Below are positions 7,364-13,770 of a stretch of DNA of 13,770 nucleotides, piece after piece. The stretch is from contig JBFEUI010000076.1 of NCBI GenBank assembly GCA_041547565.1, forward strand, positions 1 through 13,770, written 5' to 3'. The translations under genes and the position numbers were made by a program. The notes below the pieces were generated by a model. It had not been told where the DNA came from, did no database searches, and saw nothing but the letters and a program-made list of their open reading frames with translations. The DNA is from JBFEUI01 sp041547565. Lineage in GTDB: Bacteria; Pseudomonadota; Gammaproteobacteria; Thiohalomonadales; Thiohalomonadaceae. Every line of letters begins with the position of its first letter. Positions within the stretch are counted from its first letter, which is position 1.

Positions 7364-9829
7364 TCAGTAATCACTGTCGTCCGAAATCATATGGGCTTTA
7401 TGCAGCGTGGCCATTAGTGCCGGCGCAAGGAAAAAGTCGGCCAGCAGGGCCATGATGATAGTAAAGCCGGTGAGCAGTCCGAAGTTCACCAGATTGCTCA
7501 GGTTGGCGAACATGTACAGGAAGAAGCCGACCGAGAGTACCACGGTGGTGACAAACATGGCGCGGCCTGTGGTAAGCAGGGTTTGCCGCACCGCCTCCTG
7601 CACGTCACCGGTGGTGTGATGATAGCGGCGGTAGTTGTGCATGAAGTGGATGGTGTCATCCACGGCCAGGCCGATGGCGATGGAGCCGATCAGCATGGTA
7701 AACAGATCCAGCGGCATGCCGAACCAGCCCATGATACCAAGGGTCAGGATGATCGGCGTGAGGTTGGGGATCATGCTGACCAGGCCGATGCGCACATCGC
7801 CGATAAGCAGGATCATCATGCCGGTGATGATCACCACCGCCCACAGGTAACTCTCGCTCATGCTGATGATGGTGGCATGCATGGTGCGCCCGAGCAGGGC
7901 GGCCATGCCGGTGACGGTAACGTCCACCCTTCCACCCAGGGTGCGCTTGAAGCGCGCCTCCAGGTCGTTCATGAAGTCGTTGTACAGGATGCCGTCTACC
8001 CAGGGCATCTTGGCGGTGAAGCGTACCTTGCTGAACTGGGAGTCGACAAAGTCCTCCAGGTCATCCGAGCCGCTGTTCTCGAACAGCAGGAACTCCTGCG
8101 CGATCAACTCGCGGTTGTCGGGGATGGCGTAGTACTCATCACGGTTCTCGTTGAGCGCCTTGTTGATCTCCTTGAGGATGTCGGCCAGCGACAGGGTCTT
8201 GCCGACAAACAGTTCGCCCCGGTCGATAGTCTCGACCTCGCGGTTCAGCGCCTCCAGCCCCTTCATGCGCTGCGGGTCGTAAAAGCCGTTGGTCTCGCCG
8301 CTGTCGACCACCACCTCAACGGAACTGGCGCCACGCATGCGCTCGTTGACAAAGTCGGTGGCCTGGCGCACCGGCGCGTCTTCCGGGAACCACTCGAACG
8401 GTTTGTGGGAGAAGCGTGCCTGCATCGCACCGATCAGGCCGAGCACGAGCAGCAGCGCGCTCACGGTCAGTACCAGTTTGGGGCGGGTGGTGGAGAAGTC
8501 GGCGGTAGCGCGCAACAGTCGGTCCATGCGCTCATGGCCGCGTTGCGCTGTGGCAGAGGTTTTGGCCTTCAACGGGGTGATGGACAGCAGGGCCGGCAGC
8601 AGCACCAGGGTAAAGACCAGTGAGATCATAATGCCGACGGCGGCAATTTTTCCCAGGTCGCTGATGGGGGCGACCTCGGCACCGGCGAAGGAGGCGAGGC
8701 CCGCGGCAGTGGTCAGCGAGGTCATCACAATGGCCAGTCCCGAGTGGCCGAGGGCGTAGCTGATCGCCTCGGCCTTCATCTCGCTCGGTTCCCTGCCGCC
8801 GTTGCTGTGCTTGTGGCTCTCCTGCAGGTGACGGAAGAAGACCGCCAGCAGGTGTACCGAGGCACCCACACCCACGGCGAGAAGAAATGACGGCAATATC
8901 TGTGTCGGCAGTTTGAACGGAATGCCAAGCAATGCCATCAGACCGAGGGTGGAGAGCAGTGAGAGGGCCACTGTCAGCAGCGGCAGGATAACGCCGGAGA
9001 GGCGGCGGAACAGCACAAACAGGATCACGGCGATGGCAATCAGGGCCATCAACATGAACTTTTTCATATTTTGCTGCATGGCGCGTTTCAGCACATCGGA
9101 TACCACCGGTGAGCCGGCCAGATGGATCTTGAAGTTCTCTCCCTCATAGGCACGGCTGATCTGGCGTGCCGCGTGCACCACCTCGCTGTTCTGGGCGTCG
9201 GTCAGCGGGATGCGTTCGCTCGTAGCCGGCGAGACGGCAAGGTTTTCCTCCTCAAAACCCGCTAGCACATCCTCTGTCTGCGCACCGCCGGTGTAGGCGT
9301 CGGTCTTGATGACAATGGTGGTGATGGTGCCGTCCTCGGACAGCAGCATATTGCGGTAGGTGGGGTTGGCCATGGCGCGTGCCCTGATCGCATCAAGCCC
9401 CGCCCTGTCCTGCGGCCAGTTCTCCAGCAGATCCTCGACGATCAGCTCGCCCTCGGCACCCCGGGTATTGCGTGCGTTGATCAGCGAGGTGATGTCATCG
9501 AGGTAGGGGAGCTTGTCGCGCAGTTCGTAGTGCAGGCGCCTGAGTTTCTGCAAAAACTCCGATGCAAAGATGTCGGGTGCGGTGATGGTCAGCAACACCA
9601 GCTCGTCGCGGCCAAACTGTTCGCGAAACTTCTCATAGGCGAGCAGTGTCGGATCATTCTCGTGCAGAAATCCCTCGGTGGAGGTGTCCATTGTCAGCCT
9701 GGGCAGTTGGCTGACGAGGGCGGCGACCAGTGCCAGCACGAGAAACAGGGTCTTCCAGTGGTTGCGATAGATCAGCTGGCCGAATTGCACAAAGCCGCTC
9801 TCTATGCGTTGTCGCATTGTCGTAGTCAT
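7364..9829 (-). CDS. MMPL/RND-superfamily inner-membrane transporter
   Basis: An 821-residue transporter with the duplicated RND layout. One helix at about 27-47 and a periplasmic loop to about 265 are followed by five helices to about 430. Then come a helix at about 460-480, a second periplasmic loop to about 660 and five more helices to about 810. It belongs to the MMPL or 'predicted exporter, RND superfamily' group (COG1033-like). These proteins use the proton gradient to move lipids, hopanoids or hydrophobic compounds, without a separate membrane-fusion protein encoded here. The second half carries GLAVDDTIHFMHNYRR, with D724 and D725 placed for proton relay. The equivalent place in the first half reads VGVGASVHLLAVF, without an acidic residue. 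The start at 9829 is 15 bases after the tetR stop, and the upstream bases are C-rich with no Shine-Dalgarno sequence, so coupling to tetR translation is likely. It was probably selected as the energy source of the envelope route. Confidence 0.92.
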   Translation of the reverse strand: MTTTMRQRIESGFVQFGQLIYRNHWKTLFLVLALVAALVSQLPRLTMDTSTEGFLHENDPTLLAYEKFREQFGRDELVLLTITAPDIFASEFLQKLRRLHYELRDKLPYLDDITSLINARNTRGAEGELIVEDLLENWPQDRAGLDAIRARAMANPTYRNMLLSEDGTITTIVIKTDAYTGGAQTEDVLAGFEEENLAVSPATSERIPLTDAQNSEVVHAARQISRAYEGENFKIHLAGSPVVSDVLKRAMQQNMKKFMLMALIAIAVILFVLFRRLSGVILPLLTVALSLLSTLGLMALLGIPFKLPTQILPSFLLAVGVGASVHLLAVFFRHLQESHKHSNGGREPSEMKAEAISYALGHSGLAIVMTSLTTAAGLASFAGAEVAPISDLGKIAAVGIMISLVFTLVLLPALLSITPLKAKTSATAQRGHERMDRLLRATADFSTTRPKLVLTVSALLLVLGLIGAMQARFSHKPFEWFPEDAPVRQATDFVNERMRGASSVEVVVDSGETNGFYDPQRMKGLEALNREVETIDRGELFVGKTLSLADILKEINKALNENRDEYYAIPDNRELIAQEFLLFENSGSDDLEDFVDSQFSKVRFTAKMPWVDGILYNDFMNDLEARFKRTLGGRVDVTVTGMAALLGRTMHATIISMSESYLWAVVIITGMMILLIGDVRIGLVSMIPNLTPIILTLGIMGWFGMPLDLFTMLIGSIAIGLAVDDTIHFMHNYRRYHHTTGDVQEAVRQTLLTTGRAMFVTTVVLSVGFFLYMFANLSNLVNFGLLTGFTIIMALLADFFLAPALMATLHKAHMISDDSDY

Positions 9830-9844
9830 GGGGGGTAGGGCTTT

Positions 9845-10483
9845 TCAGTTTTGTTTTCTGATTGCGGCAAGGACCAGCTCGGTGACCTGGTCTGCCGCCT
9901 GTTCCGGGCTTTCAAAGTGGTTGGAAGGGTGGGCGTTGCCGTGTTTTTCGGCCACTCTGCGGCGTATCGGTTCGTTGGCCGAGTAGAAGGTGAGGCTGCC
10001 GATGATCATCATGTGGACCATGAAACTGTCGGTTTCGCGGAAGCGTCCCGCTCTGATCCCCTGCTCCAGCGTGGCGGCGAGCAGATTGACGAAGCACCCC
10101 ATGTGGGTGAGTACGCTCTGCGGCAGGTTGCGTCCGCCCGAGGCCACCTCCCTGAGCATGATCGGGGCCATGTAGCGGAACGAGCCGGTATTGCGCGCGA
10201 TGGTGGTGATGAACAGGCGGATCTTCTCCTCGCTGTCGTCGACCCGTTCCAGGGCCGTGCCGATTTCCTCGACGGTTCGCCCCAGCACCCGTTCCAGCAC
10301 CGCATGGTAGATCGCCTCCTTGTCGCCGACCTGGTAGTACAGGGTCGCCTTGTTGACCCCGGCGGCGCGGGCCAGCTCATCGACGCGGGCACCGTCATAG
10401 CCTTTCTCTGCGAAGACCTCGGCAGCGGCCTCGATAATGGCGTCAGCCGTGCTGGGTACTGCCTGTTCCACTACGCTGGACAT
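9845..10483 (-). CDS. TetR/AcrR-family transcriptional repressor
   Basis: A 212-residue one-component regulator. Residues 10-60 are a standard TetR DNA-binding domain: AIIEAAAEVFAEKGYDGARV leads into the helix-turn-helix DELARAAGVNKATLYYQVGDKEAIY, in which the common YYHF is YYQV. The all-helical C-terminal part (about 70-212) would dimerise and bind a ligand. Its MLREVASGGRNLP stretch resembles AcrR-type members. It is the first gene of the minus-strand unit and starts inside a 39-bp palindrome that also covers the promoter -10 box, so autoregulation and repression of the pump operon are the simplest reading. The ligand is unknown, and a hydrophobic compound or the cargo itself is plausible. 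The start is ATG 10483. There is only a weak GTTGA upstream as a ribosome site. Confidence 0.93.
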   Translation of the reverse strand: MSSVVEQAVPSTADAIIEAAAEVFAEKGYDGARVDELARAAGVNKATLYYQVGDKEAIYHAVLERVLGRTVEEIGTALERVDDSEEKIRLFITTIARNTGSFRYMAPIMLREVASGGRNLPQSVLTHMGCFVNLLAATLEQGIRAGRFRETDSFMVHMMIIGSLTFYSANEPIRRRVAEKHGNAHPSNHFESPEQAADQVTELVLAAIRKQN

Positions 10484-10520
10484 AATTCAACTATATGGTT
10501 TAACCGTTTGGTTGAATTAT
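10482..10520. promoter_or_regulatory. 39-bp palindromic operator, probable TetR binding site
   Basis: ATAATTCAAC (10482-10491) and GTTGAATTAT (10511-10520) are perfect 10-base inverted arms. GGTT/AACC (10497-10500 and 10502-10505) is a second perfect pair around the same centre, 10501. The region can also be seen as two adjacent near-palindromes, AACTATATGGTT (10489-10500) and AACCGTTTGGTT (10502-10513), the size expected for TetR dimers. It overlaps the -10 box and the tetR start codon. Confidence 0.8.
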
Positions 10521-10543
10521 ATCCGCCAGCTTAAAAGATGCAA
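10516..10543 (-). promoter_or_regulatory. Sigma70-type promoter of the tetR-MMPL operon
   Basis: On the minus strand TTGCAT (10543-10538) is followed after 16 bases by a consensus TATAAT (10521-10516). The expected start of transcription is near 10509, about 26 bases upstream of the tetR ATG. The -10 hexamer lies within the palindromic operator, so bound repressor would block polymerase. Confidence 0.75.
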
Positions 10544-10590
10544 GCCCGACTCGGGATATGAACGTCCGCTGTCCCGTTACAGCTCCTATA

Positions 10591-10606
10591 TGTGAACACG
10601 GTCACA
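10591..10606. promoter_or_regulatory. CRP/Vfr-like binding site
   Basis: TGTGA (10591-10595), six bases, TCACA (10602-10606) is the exact two-fold core of the cAMP receptor protein site. Outer bases do not extend the symmetry. It lies at about -90 relative to the predicted tetR transcription start and about 245 bases upstream of the PilJ-type start codon, so which gene it serves is unclear. Assignment rests only on the motif. Confidence 0.5.
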
Positions 10607-10723
10607 ATTGGTGGTTTTTTATGCGTAAAGACGTACGTTGCCGCTATGGAATCATTGCCTGAAATGATGGAAATCGATTAGATTCAGACTCGAAGTAACT
10701 ATAAATGGGTATAAGTGCCTGAT

Positions 10724-10729
10724 TATAAT
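10724..10729 (+). promoter_or_regulatory. Possible -10 box for the double-PilJ gene
   Basis: TATAAT at 10724-10729 lies in an AT-rich segment about 120 bases upstream of ATG 10851. The hexamer 17 bases further upstream is ATAAAT, a poor -35, so an activator would be needed if this is the real promoter. Confidence 0.3.
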
Positions 10730-10839
10730 AACCAATAATAGGTAAAAGTCTTAGTTCCATACATTCCAGAGACTGGGCCGACGGTTCGTGTCAGAGAAAC
10801 ATGCTGAAGGGGCACGACGACGGGGCCATGCTTGTTATC

Positions 10840-10846
10840 AAGGGGG
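10840..10846 (+). promoter_or_regulatory. Strong ribosome binding site deciding the double-PilJ start
   Basis: AAGGGGG at 10840-10846 followed by TATC and ATG 10851. This favours the shorter start over the in-frame GTG at 10788 and places the signal peptide at the N-terminus. Confidence 0.75.
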
Positions 10847-10850
10847 TATC

Positions 10851-11621
10851 ATGAAATCCGCAAGCAGCCTGATTGGGCTGATTTTCCTCACATTTGTTAT
10901 CGGCACGGGCGGCGTCTACGCGTCGGATGCAGAGCTGGTCGATATCGCGGGCAGTCAGCGTATGCTGACCCAGCGCATCCTCAAGAGTTATTGCCAGGTC
11001 GGTCTTAACGAGGTGTACGGCAATCCGACCGCGCAGCTGCAGGATGCGGTTACCCGGTTCGAGTCGCAGATTGTCACGATTGAAAAAGGCAGCAGCAACG
11101 AAAGGGTGAAACGCACGCTGGCGAAGGTGAAGCAGTTGTGGCCCGAGTACAAGGCGTTGGCAAGCGAGACGCCGACCAAGCAGGGCGCGGCCAAGCTGCT
11201 TGCCCTCAATCCGGACCTGTTGGCTGCCGCTCATGCCGTGGTGGTCGCCCTGGAGGAGACTTCGGGTGTCAAGGCCGGCGAGATTGTCAACCTGTCTGGG
11301 CGTCAGCGCATGCTCTCCCAGCGCATGGCAATGTTTTACATGCTGCAGCTGTGGGGGATCGAGGATGCCTCGATTGCCACGGGCCTGGAAAAGGCGAACA
11401 AAGAGTTCAGCCAGGCACATAAACGTCTGAGCCTGCAGCGCTCGAATACCCCGGATATCAAAAAGGGGCTGAACAGTGTGAGCAAACACCTGAAACTGCT
11501 GGAACGCACCATGCAGTACAAGGACCAGAATCTCTCCTTCAGTGTGGCGATGACGACAGAGGGCATGCTGGCTGAGATGAACAAGGTGACCGCCGCCTAT
11601 GCCAGCCTCCCCGCGCAATAA
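10851..11621 (+). CDS. Secreted protein with two PilJ/NarX-type sensor modules
   Basis: A 256-residue protein with a signal peptide (MKSASSLIGLIFLTFVIGTGGVYAS, cleaved near residue 24) and then two copies of the PilJ-type 'P-box' helix. The first has AGSQRMLTQR around residues 33-42 and the second SGRQRMLSQR around 149-158, a spacing of 116 residues. This domain is the extracellular part of type IV pilus chemotransducer PilJ and of the nitrate sensors NarX/NarQ, where the P-box helix binds ligand at the dimer interface. Here no transmembrane output, kinase, HAMP or methyl-accepting region follows, so the product should be a free periplasmic four-helix-bundle protein. It could act as a ligand-binding partner of another sensor. 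ATG 10851 is chosen because AAGGGGG lies 4 bases upstream. A GTG at 10788 would add 21 residues in front of the signal peptide. No partner gene is adjacent. Confidence 0.8.
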   Translation: MKSASSLIGLIFLTFVIGTGGVYASDAELVDIAGSQRMLTQRILKSYCQVGLNEVYGNPTAQLQDAVTRFESQIVTIEKGSSNERVKRTLAKVKQLWPEYKALASETPTKQGAAKLLALNPDLLAAAHAVVVALEETSGVKAGEIVNLSGRQRMLSQRMAMFYMLQLWGIEDASIATGLEKANKEFSQAHKRLSLQRSNTPDIKKGLNSVSKHLKLLERTMQYKDQNLSFSVAMTTEGMLAEMNKVTAAYASLPAQ

Positions 11622-11665
11622 AGGGGAAGGCAGCCGGTTGCTTCCGTTGTTTGATGTGTCGCCAG

Positions 11666-11724
11666 CATTGCCGAAACACTGAGTCGACGGGGAGGGTGAT
11701 CCCCGTGGCGGCTCAGTGGCAATG
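11666..11724 (+). other. Long bulged hairpin between the double-PilJ gene and ilvD
   Basis: Three stacked pairs of arms share one axis. CATTGC (11666-11671) pairs with GCAATG (11719-11724), CACTGAG (11677-11683) with CTCAGTG (11712-11718), and ACGGGG (11687-11692) with CCCCGT (11701-11706). The loop is 8 bases. Nineteen base pairs are interrupted by a five-base left bulge and an unequal internal loop. There is no T-tract after it, so it is not a standard terminator. If ilvD is transcribed from the TATAAT at 11832 it is not in the ilvD leader, and it would belong to the PilJ-type transcript or to a separate RNA. Confidence 0.55.
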
Positions 11725-11831
11725 ATTCACAACCCTGCCACCCCTCGAGTGGGAACGGCTCCGCCCGTAGCGAAAAGCGGCGTGTCGCGGTGTTACTCCC
11801 GGTCTTGATAGGCGGGGTGCGCTTTCGGACG

Positions 11832-11837
11832 TATAAT
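11832..11837 (+). promoter_or_regulatory. Probable -10 box of ilvD
   Basis: TATAAT at 11832-11837 lies 42 bases before the ilvD ATG. TTGATA at 11805-11810 is a good -35 by sequence, but its 21-base spacing is too long, so the -35 element is uncertain. Confidence 0.45.
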
Positions 11838-11879
11838 GGCATGCTTTAACGTTTTAATCCGTCTTTTCGGGGAGAGACC

Positions 11880-13730
11880 ATGCCTCAGTACCGTTCACAC
11901 ACCTCCACCCACGGCCGCAACATGGCCGGTGCGCGCGCCCTGTGGCGCGCCACCGGCATGACCGATGAGGACTTCAACAAGCCCATCATCGCCATCGCCA
12001 ACTCCTTTACCCAGTTCGTGCCCGGACACGTTCATCTGAAAGACATGGGCCAGCTGGTAGCGCGGGAGATCGAAAAGGCCGGCGGCGTGGCCAAGGAGTT
12101 CAACACCATCGCCATCGACGATGGTATCGCCATGGGCCACGGCGGTATGCTCTATTCGCTGCCCTCACGCGAGATCATCGCCGATGCGGTGGAGTACATG
12201 GTCAATGCCCACTGCGCCGATGCGCTGGTGTGCATCTCCAACTGCGACAAGATCACACCCGGCATGCTCAATGCCGCGCTGCGCTTGAATATCCCCACCA
12301 TCTTCGTCTCCGGCGGACCGATGGAGGCGGGCAAGGCGGTGATTCACGATAAAGAGGTGCATCTTGACCTGGTCGACGCCATGGTCTCGGCCGCCGACGA
12401 GAACGTTTCGGATGAGGACGTGGCCACCATGGAGCGCTCCGCCTGTCCGACCTGCGGCTCCTGTTCCGGGATGTTCACCGCCAACTCGATGAACTGCCTG
12501 ACCGAGGCGCTGGGCCTGTCACTGCCGGGCAACGGCTCGCTGGTGGCCACCCATGCCGACCGTGAGCGGCTGTTTCTGGAGGCCGGGCGCATGGTGGTGG
12601 CGATGGCCAGACGCTACTACGAGCAGGACGATGAGGCGGTGCTGCCGCGTTCCATCGCCACTGTCGAGGCGTTCGAGAATGCCATGAGCCTGGACATCGC
12701 CATGGGCGGCTCCACCAATACCATCCTGCACCTGTTGGCCGCGGCGCAGGAGGGCGAGGTCGATTTCACCATGAACGACATCGACAAGCTCTCGCGCCTG
12801 GTGCCGCACCTGTGCAAGGTGGCACCCTCCACCCAGCAGTACCATATGGAGGATGTGCACCGTGCCGGCGGTGTGATGGGCATCCTCGGCGAGCTGGATC
12901 GGGCCGGCCTGCTCAACCGCGAGGTGAATACCGTGCATGCCGAGAACATGGCCGAGGCGATTGCGCTGTGGGATGTGCGTCTTACCGAGGACAGCAAGCG
13001 CCGCGACTTCTTCCGCGCCGCTCCCGGCGGCGTGCCGACCCAGGTCGCCTTCAGCCAGGACAAGCGCTACCCGGACCTGGATGTGGACCGCGAGAACGGC
13101 TGCATCCGCGACCGTGACCACGCCTACAGCCAGGACGGCGGCCTGGCGGTGCTCTACGGCAATATCGCCGAGGACGGATGCGTAGTGAAGACCGCCGGTG
13201 TGGACGAGTCGATCCTGGTGTTCAAGGGGCCGGCGCGCATCTTTGAGAGCCAGGATGCGGCGGTCGAGGCGATTCTCGGTGACAAGATTAAAGAGGGCGA
13301 TGTGGTGATCATCCGCTACGAGGGGCCGCGCGGTGGACCTGGTATGCAGGAGATGCTCTACCCGACCTCCTACCTGAAGTCCAGGGGGCTGGGCAAGGCT
13401 TGCGCCCTGCTCACCGACGGTCGCTTCTCCGGCGGCACCTCGGGTCTGTCCATCGGCCACGTCTCGCCCGAGGCGGCCGAAGGCGGTGCCATCGGCCTGG
13501 TGGAAGAGGGCGATATCATCGAGATCAACATCCCCGAGCGCAGCATTCATGTTGCCCTGGGCGATGAAGAGCTGGCCGAGCGCCGTCGTGTGATGGAGGC
13601 GAAAGGCGCTGATGCCTGGAAGCCGGTGGGTCGTAACCGTCCGGTCTCCAGTGCGCTCAAAGCCTATGCGGCGATGACCACCTCCGCGGCACGGGGTGCG
13701 GTGCGCGACGTCTCGCAACTGGAAAAATAA
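11880..13730 (+). CDS. ilvD: Dihydroxy-acid dehydratase
   Basis: A 616-residue enzyme, the same length as E. coli IlvD and colinear with it. It converts 2,3-dihydroxy-isovalerate and 2,3-dihydroxy-3-methylvalerate to the 2-keto acids, the common third step of valine and isoleucine synthesis, in the cytoplasm. Visible family features are the N-terminus THGRNMAGARALWRATGM, the iron-sulfur cysteines in ISNCDKITPGM (C122) and ACPTCGSCSGMF (C195), and the C-terminal GRFSGGTSGLSIGHVSPEA. The first region reads NSFTQFVPGHVHL, without the extra cysteine of the [2Fe-2S] subclass, so it belongs to the oxygen-sensitive E. coli-type [4Fe-4S] subclass. ATG 11880 follows GGGGAG by 5 bases. No other ilv gene is nearby and the gene appears to be transcribed alone, with a hairpin 16 bases after the stop. 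Base composition is slightly more GC-rich and codon use tidier than in the neighbours, as expected for a core gene. Confidence 0.98.
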   Translation: MPQYRSHTSTHGRNMAGARALWRATGMTDEDFNKPIIAIANSFTQFVPGHVHLKDMGQLVAREIEKAGGVAKEFNTIAIDDGIAMGHGGMLYSLPSREIIADAVEYMVNAHCADALVCISNCDKITPGMLNAALRLNIPTIFVSGGPMEAGKAVIHDKEVHLDLVDAMVSAADENVSDEDVATMERSACPTCGSCSGMFTANSMNCLTEALGLSLPGNGSLVATHADRERLFLEAGRMVVAMARRYYEQDDEAVLPRSIATVEAFENAMSLDIAMGGSTNTILHLLAAAQEGEVDFTMNDIDKLSRLVPHLCKVAPSTQQYHMEDVHRAGGVMGILGELDRAGLLNREVNTVHAENMAEAIALWDVRLTEDSKRRDFFRAAPGGVPTQVAFSQDKRYPDLDVDRENGCIRDRDHAYSQDGGLAVLYGNIAEDGCVVKTAGVDESILVFKGPARIFESQDAAVEAILGDKIKEGDVVIIRYEGPRGGPGMQEMLYPTSYLKSRGLGKACALLTDGRFSGGTSGLSIGHVSPEAAEGGAIGLVEEGDIIEINIPERSIHVALGDEELAERRRVMEAKGADAWKPVGRNRPVSSALKAYAAMTTSAARGAVRDVSQLEK

Positions 13731-13745
13731 CCGCTGACCGAGGGA

Positions 13746-13768
13746 TCGGAGTAGCTCAGCTACTCCGA
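13746..13768 (+). terminator. Hairpin after ilvD, probable terminator
   Basis: TCGGAGTAGC (13746-13755) and GCTACTCCGA (13759-13768) are perfect 10-base arms around a three-base loop. They begin 16 bases after the ilvD stop. The window ends 2 bases later, so the presence of a T-tract cannot be checked. Confidence 0.6.
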
Positions 13769-13770
13769 CC

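Larger units (their letters stand above)
10484..10850. other. 367-base divergent intergenic region
   Basis: This region separates the minus-strand tetR operon from the plus-strand PilJ-type gene. From the left it holds the tetR operator and promoter, a CRP-type palindrome at 10591-10606, and an AT-rich stretch with a possible plus-strand -10 box (TATAAT, 10724-10729) that lacks a good -35. The ribosome site of the next gene is at 10840-10846. Tiny open frames at 10621 (13 codons) and 10646 (11 codons) have no supporting signal. No RNA gene was recognised. Confidence 0.6.

Noticed and set aside
7583..8623. A 346-codon plus-strand frame opposite the MMPL gene
   Set aside because: The translation is low-complexity His/Asp/Gln-rich, and the opposite strand encodes a complete well-conserved transporter.
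10621..10681. Two tiny open frames (13 and 11 codons) as leader peptides
   Set aside because: There is no ribosome site, no regulatory codon run, and no hairpin overlapping them.
11625..11648. GGAAG/CTTCC hairpin just after the double-PilJ stop as a terminator
   Set aside because: The stem is short with a bulge and is not followed by a T-tract.
12519..13718. A 399-codon minus-strand frame opposite ilvD
   Set aside because: It is a shadow of ilvD, with no domain and no ribosome site.
13741..13768. Resemblance to a tRNA D-arm (GTAGCTCAG)
   Set aside because: The bases form a perfect 10-bp inverted repeat after ilvD, and no acceptor stem, anticodon arm or T-arm can be seen before the window ends.

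Overview
The window looks like a chromosomal segment of a gammaproteobacterium. The basis is a dihydroxy-acid dehydratase that follows the E. coli IlvD sequence almost throughout, a Gram-negative envelope gene set, sigma70-like promoters, a CRP-type palindrome and moderately high GC (not counted exactly). I cannot name the genus. There is no rRNA, tRNA, CRISPR array, transposase or integrase.

Layout from left to right. (1) 1-1119, plus strand: the 3' end of a RimK-like ATP-grasp ligase, followed 9 bases later by a protein that looks like the DUF6499/DUF2285 family, best known from activators of integrative and conjugative elements. (2) 1345-4866, plus strand: a large membrane-anchored c-di-GMP protein with the order CHASE, PAS, PAS, GGDEF, EAL, CZB. 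All catalytic, inhibitory and zinc-binding motifs that can be read are intact. (3) 4881-10483, minus strand: a four-gene unit read from right to left, namely a TetR-family repressor, an MMPL/RND inner-membrane transporter, a LolA-like periplasmic protein and a DUF1302-type outer-membrane beta-barrel. A sigma70 promoter is overlapped by a 39-bp palindrome at the repressor start. (4) 10851-11621, plus strand: a small secreted protein made of two PilJ/NarX-type sensor modules with no signalling output domain. (5) 11880-13730, plus strand: ilvD, followed by a hairpin at the window edge.

The most interesting region is the minus-strand operon. Its products would form a continuous route from the inner membrane (MMPL pump) through the periplasm (LolA-fold carrier) to the outer membrane (barrel), under a repressor that probably senses the cargo or a related hydrophobic ligand. 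The barrel carries, just after its signal peptide, three copies of a short motif (hydrophobic-x-x-V/I-L-x-G-F-D) at an exact 18-residue spacing. This looks like a multivalent docking tail, and a similar motif occurs in the first periplasmic loop of the pump. The LolA-like gene has a palindromic repeat of the ACCGCAAAG type inside its coding sequence, translated in frame as the n-region of an unusually long signal peptide. A related half-repeat lies just downstream of the same gene.

Functions are read from sequence motifs and family memory only. Cargo, ligands and regulation are inference.
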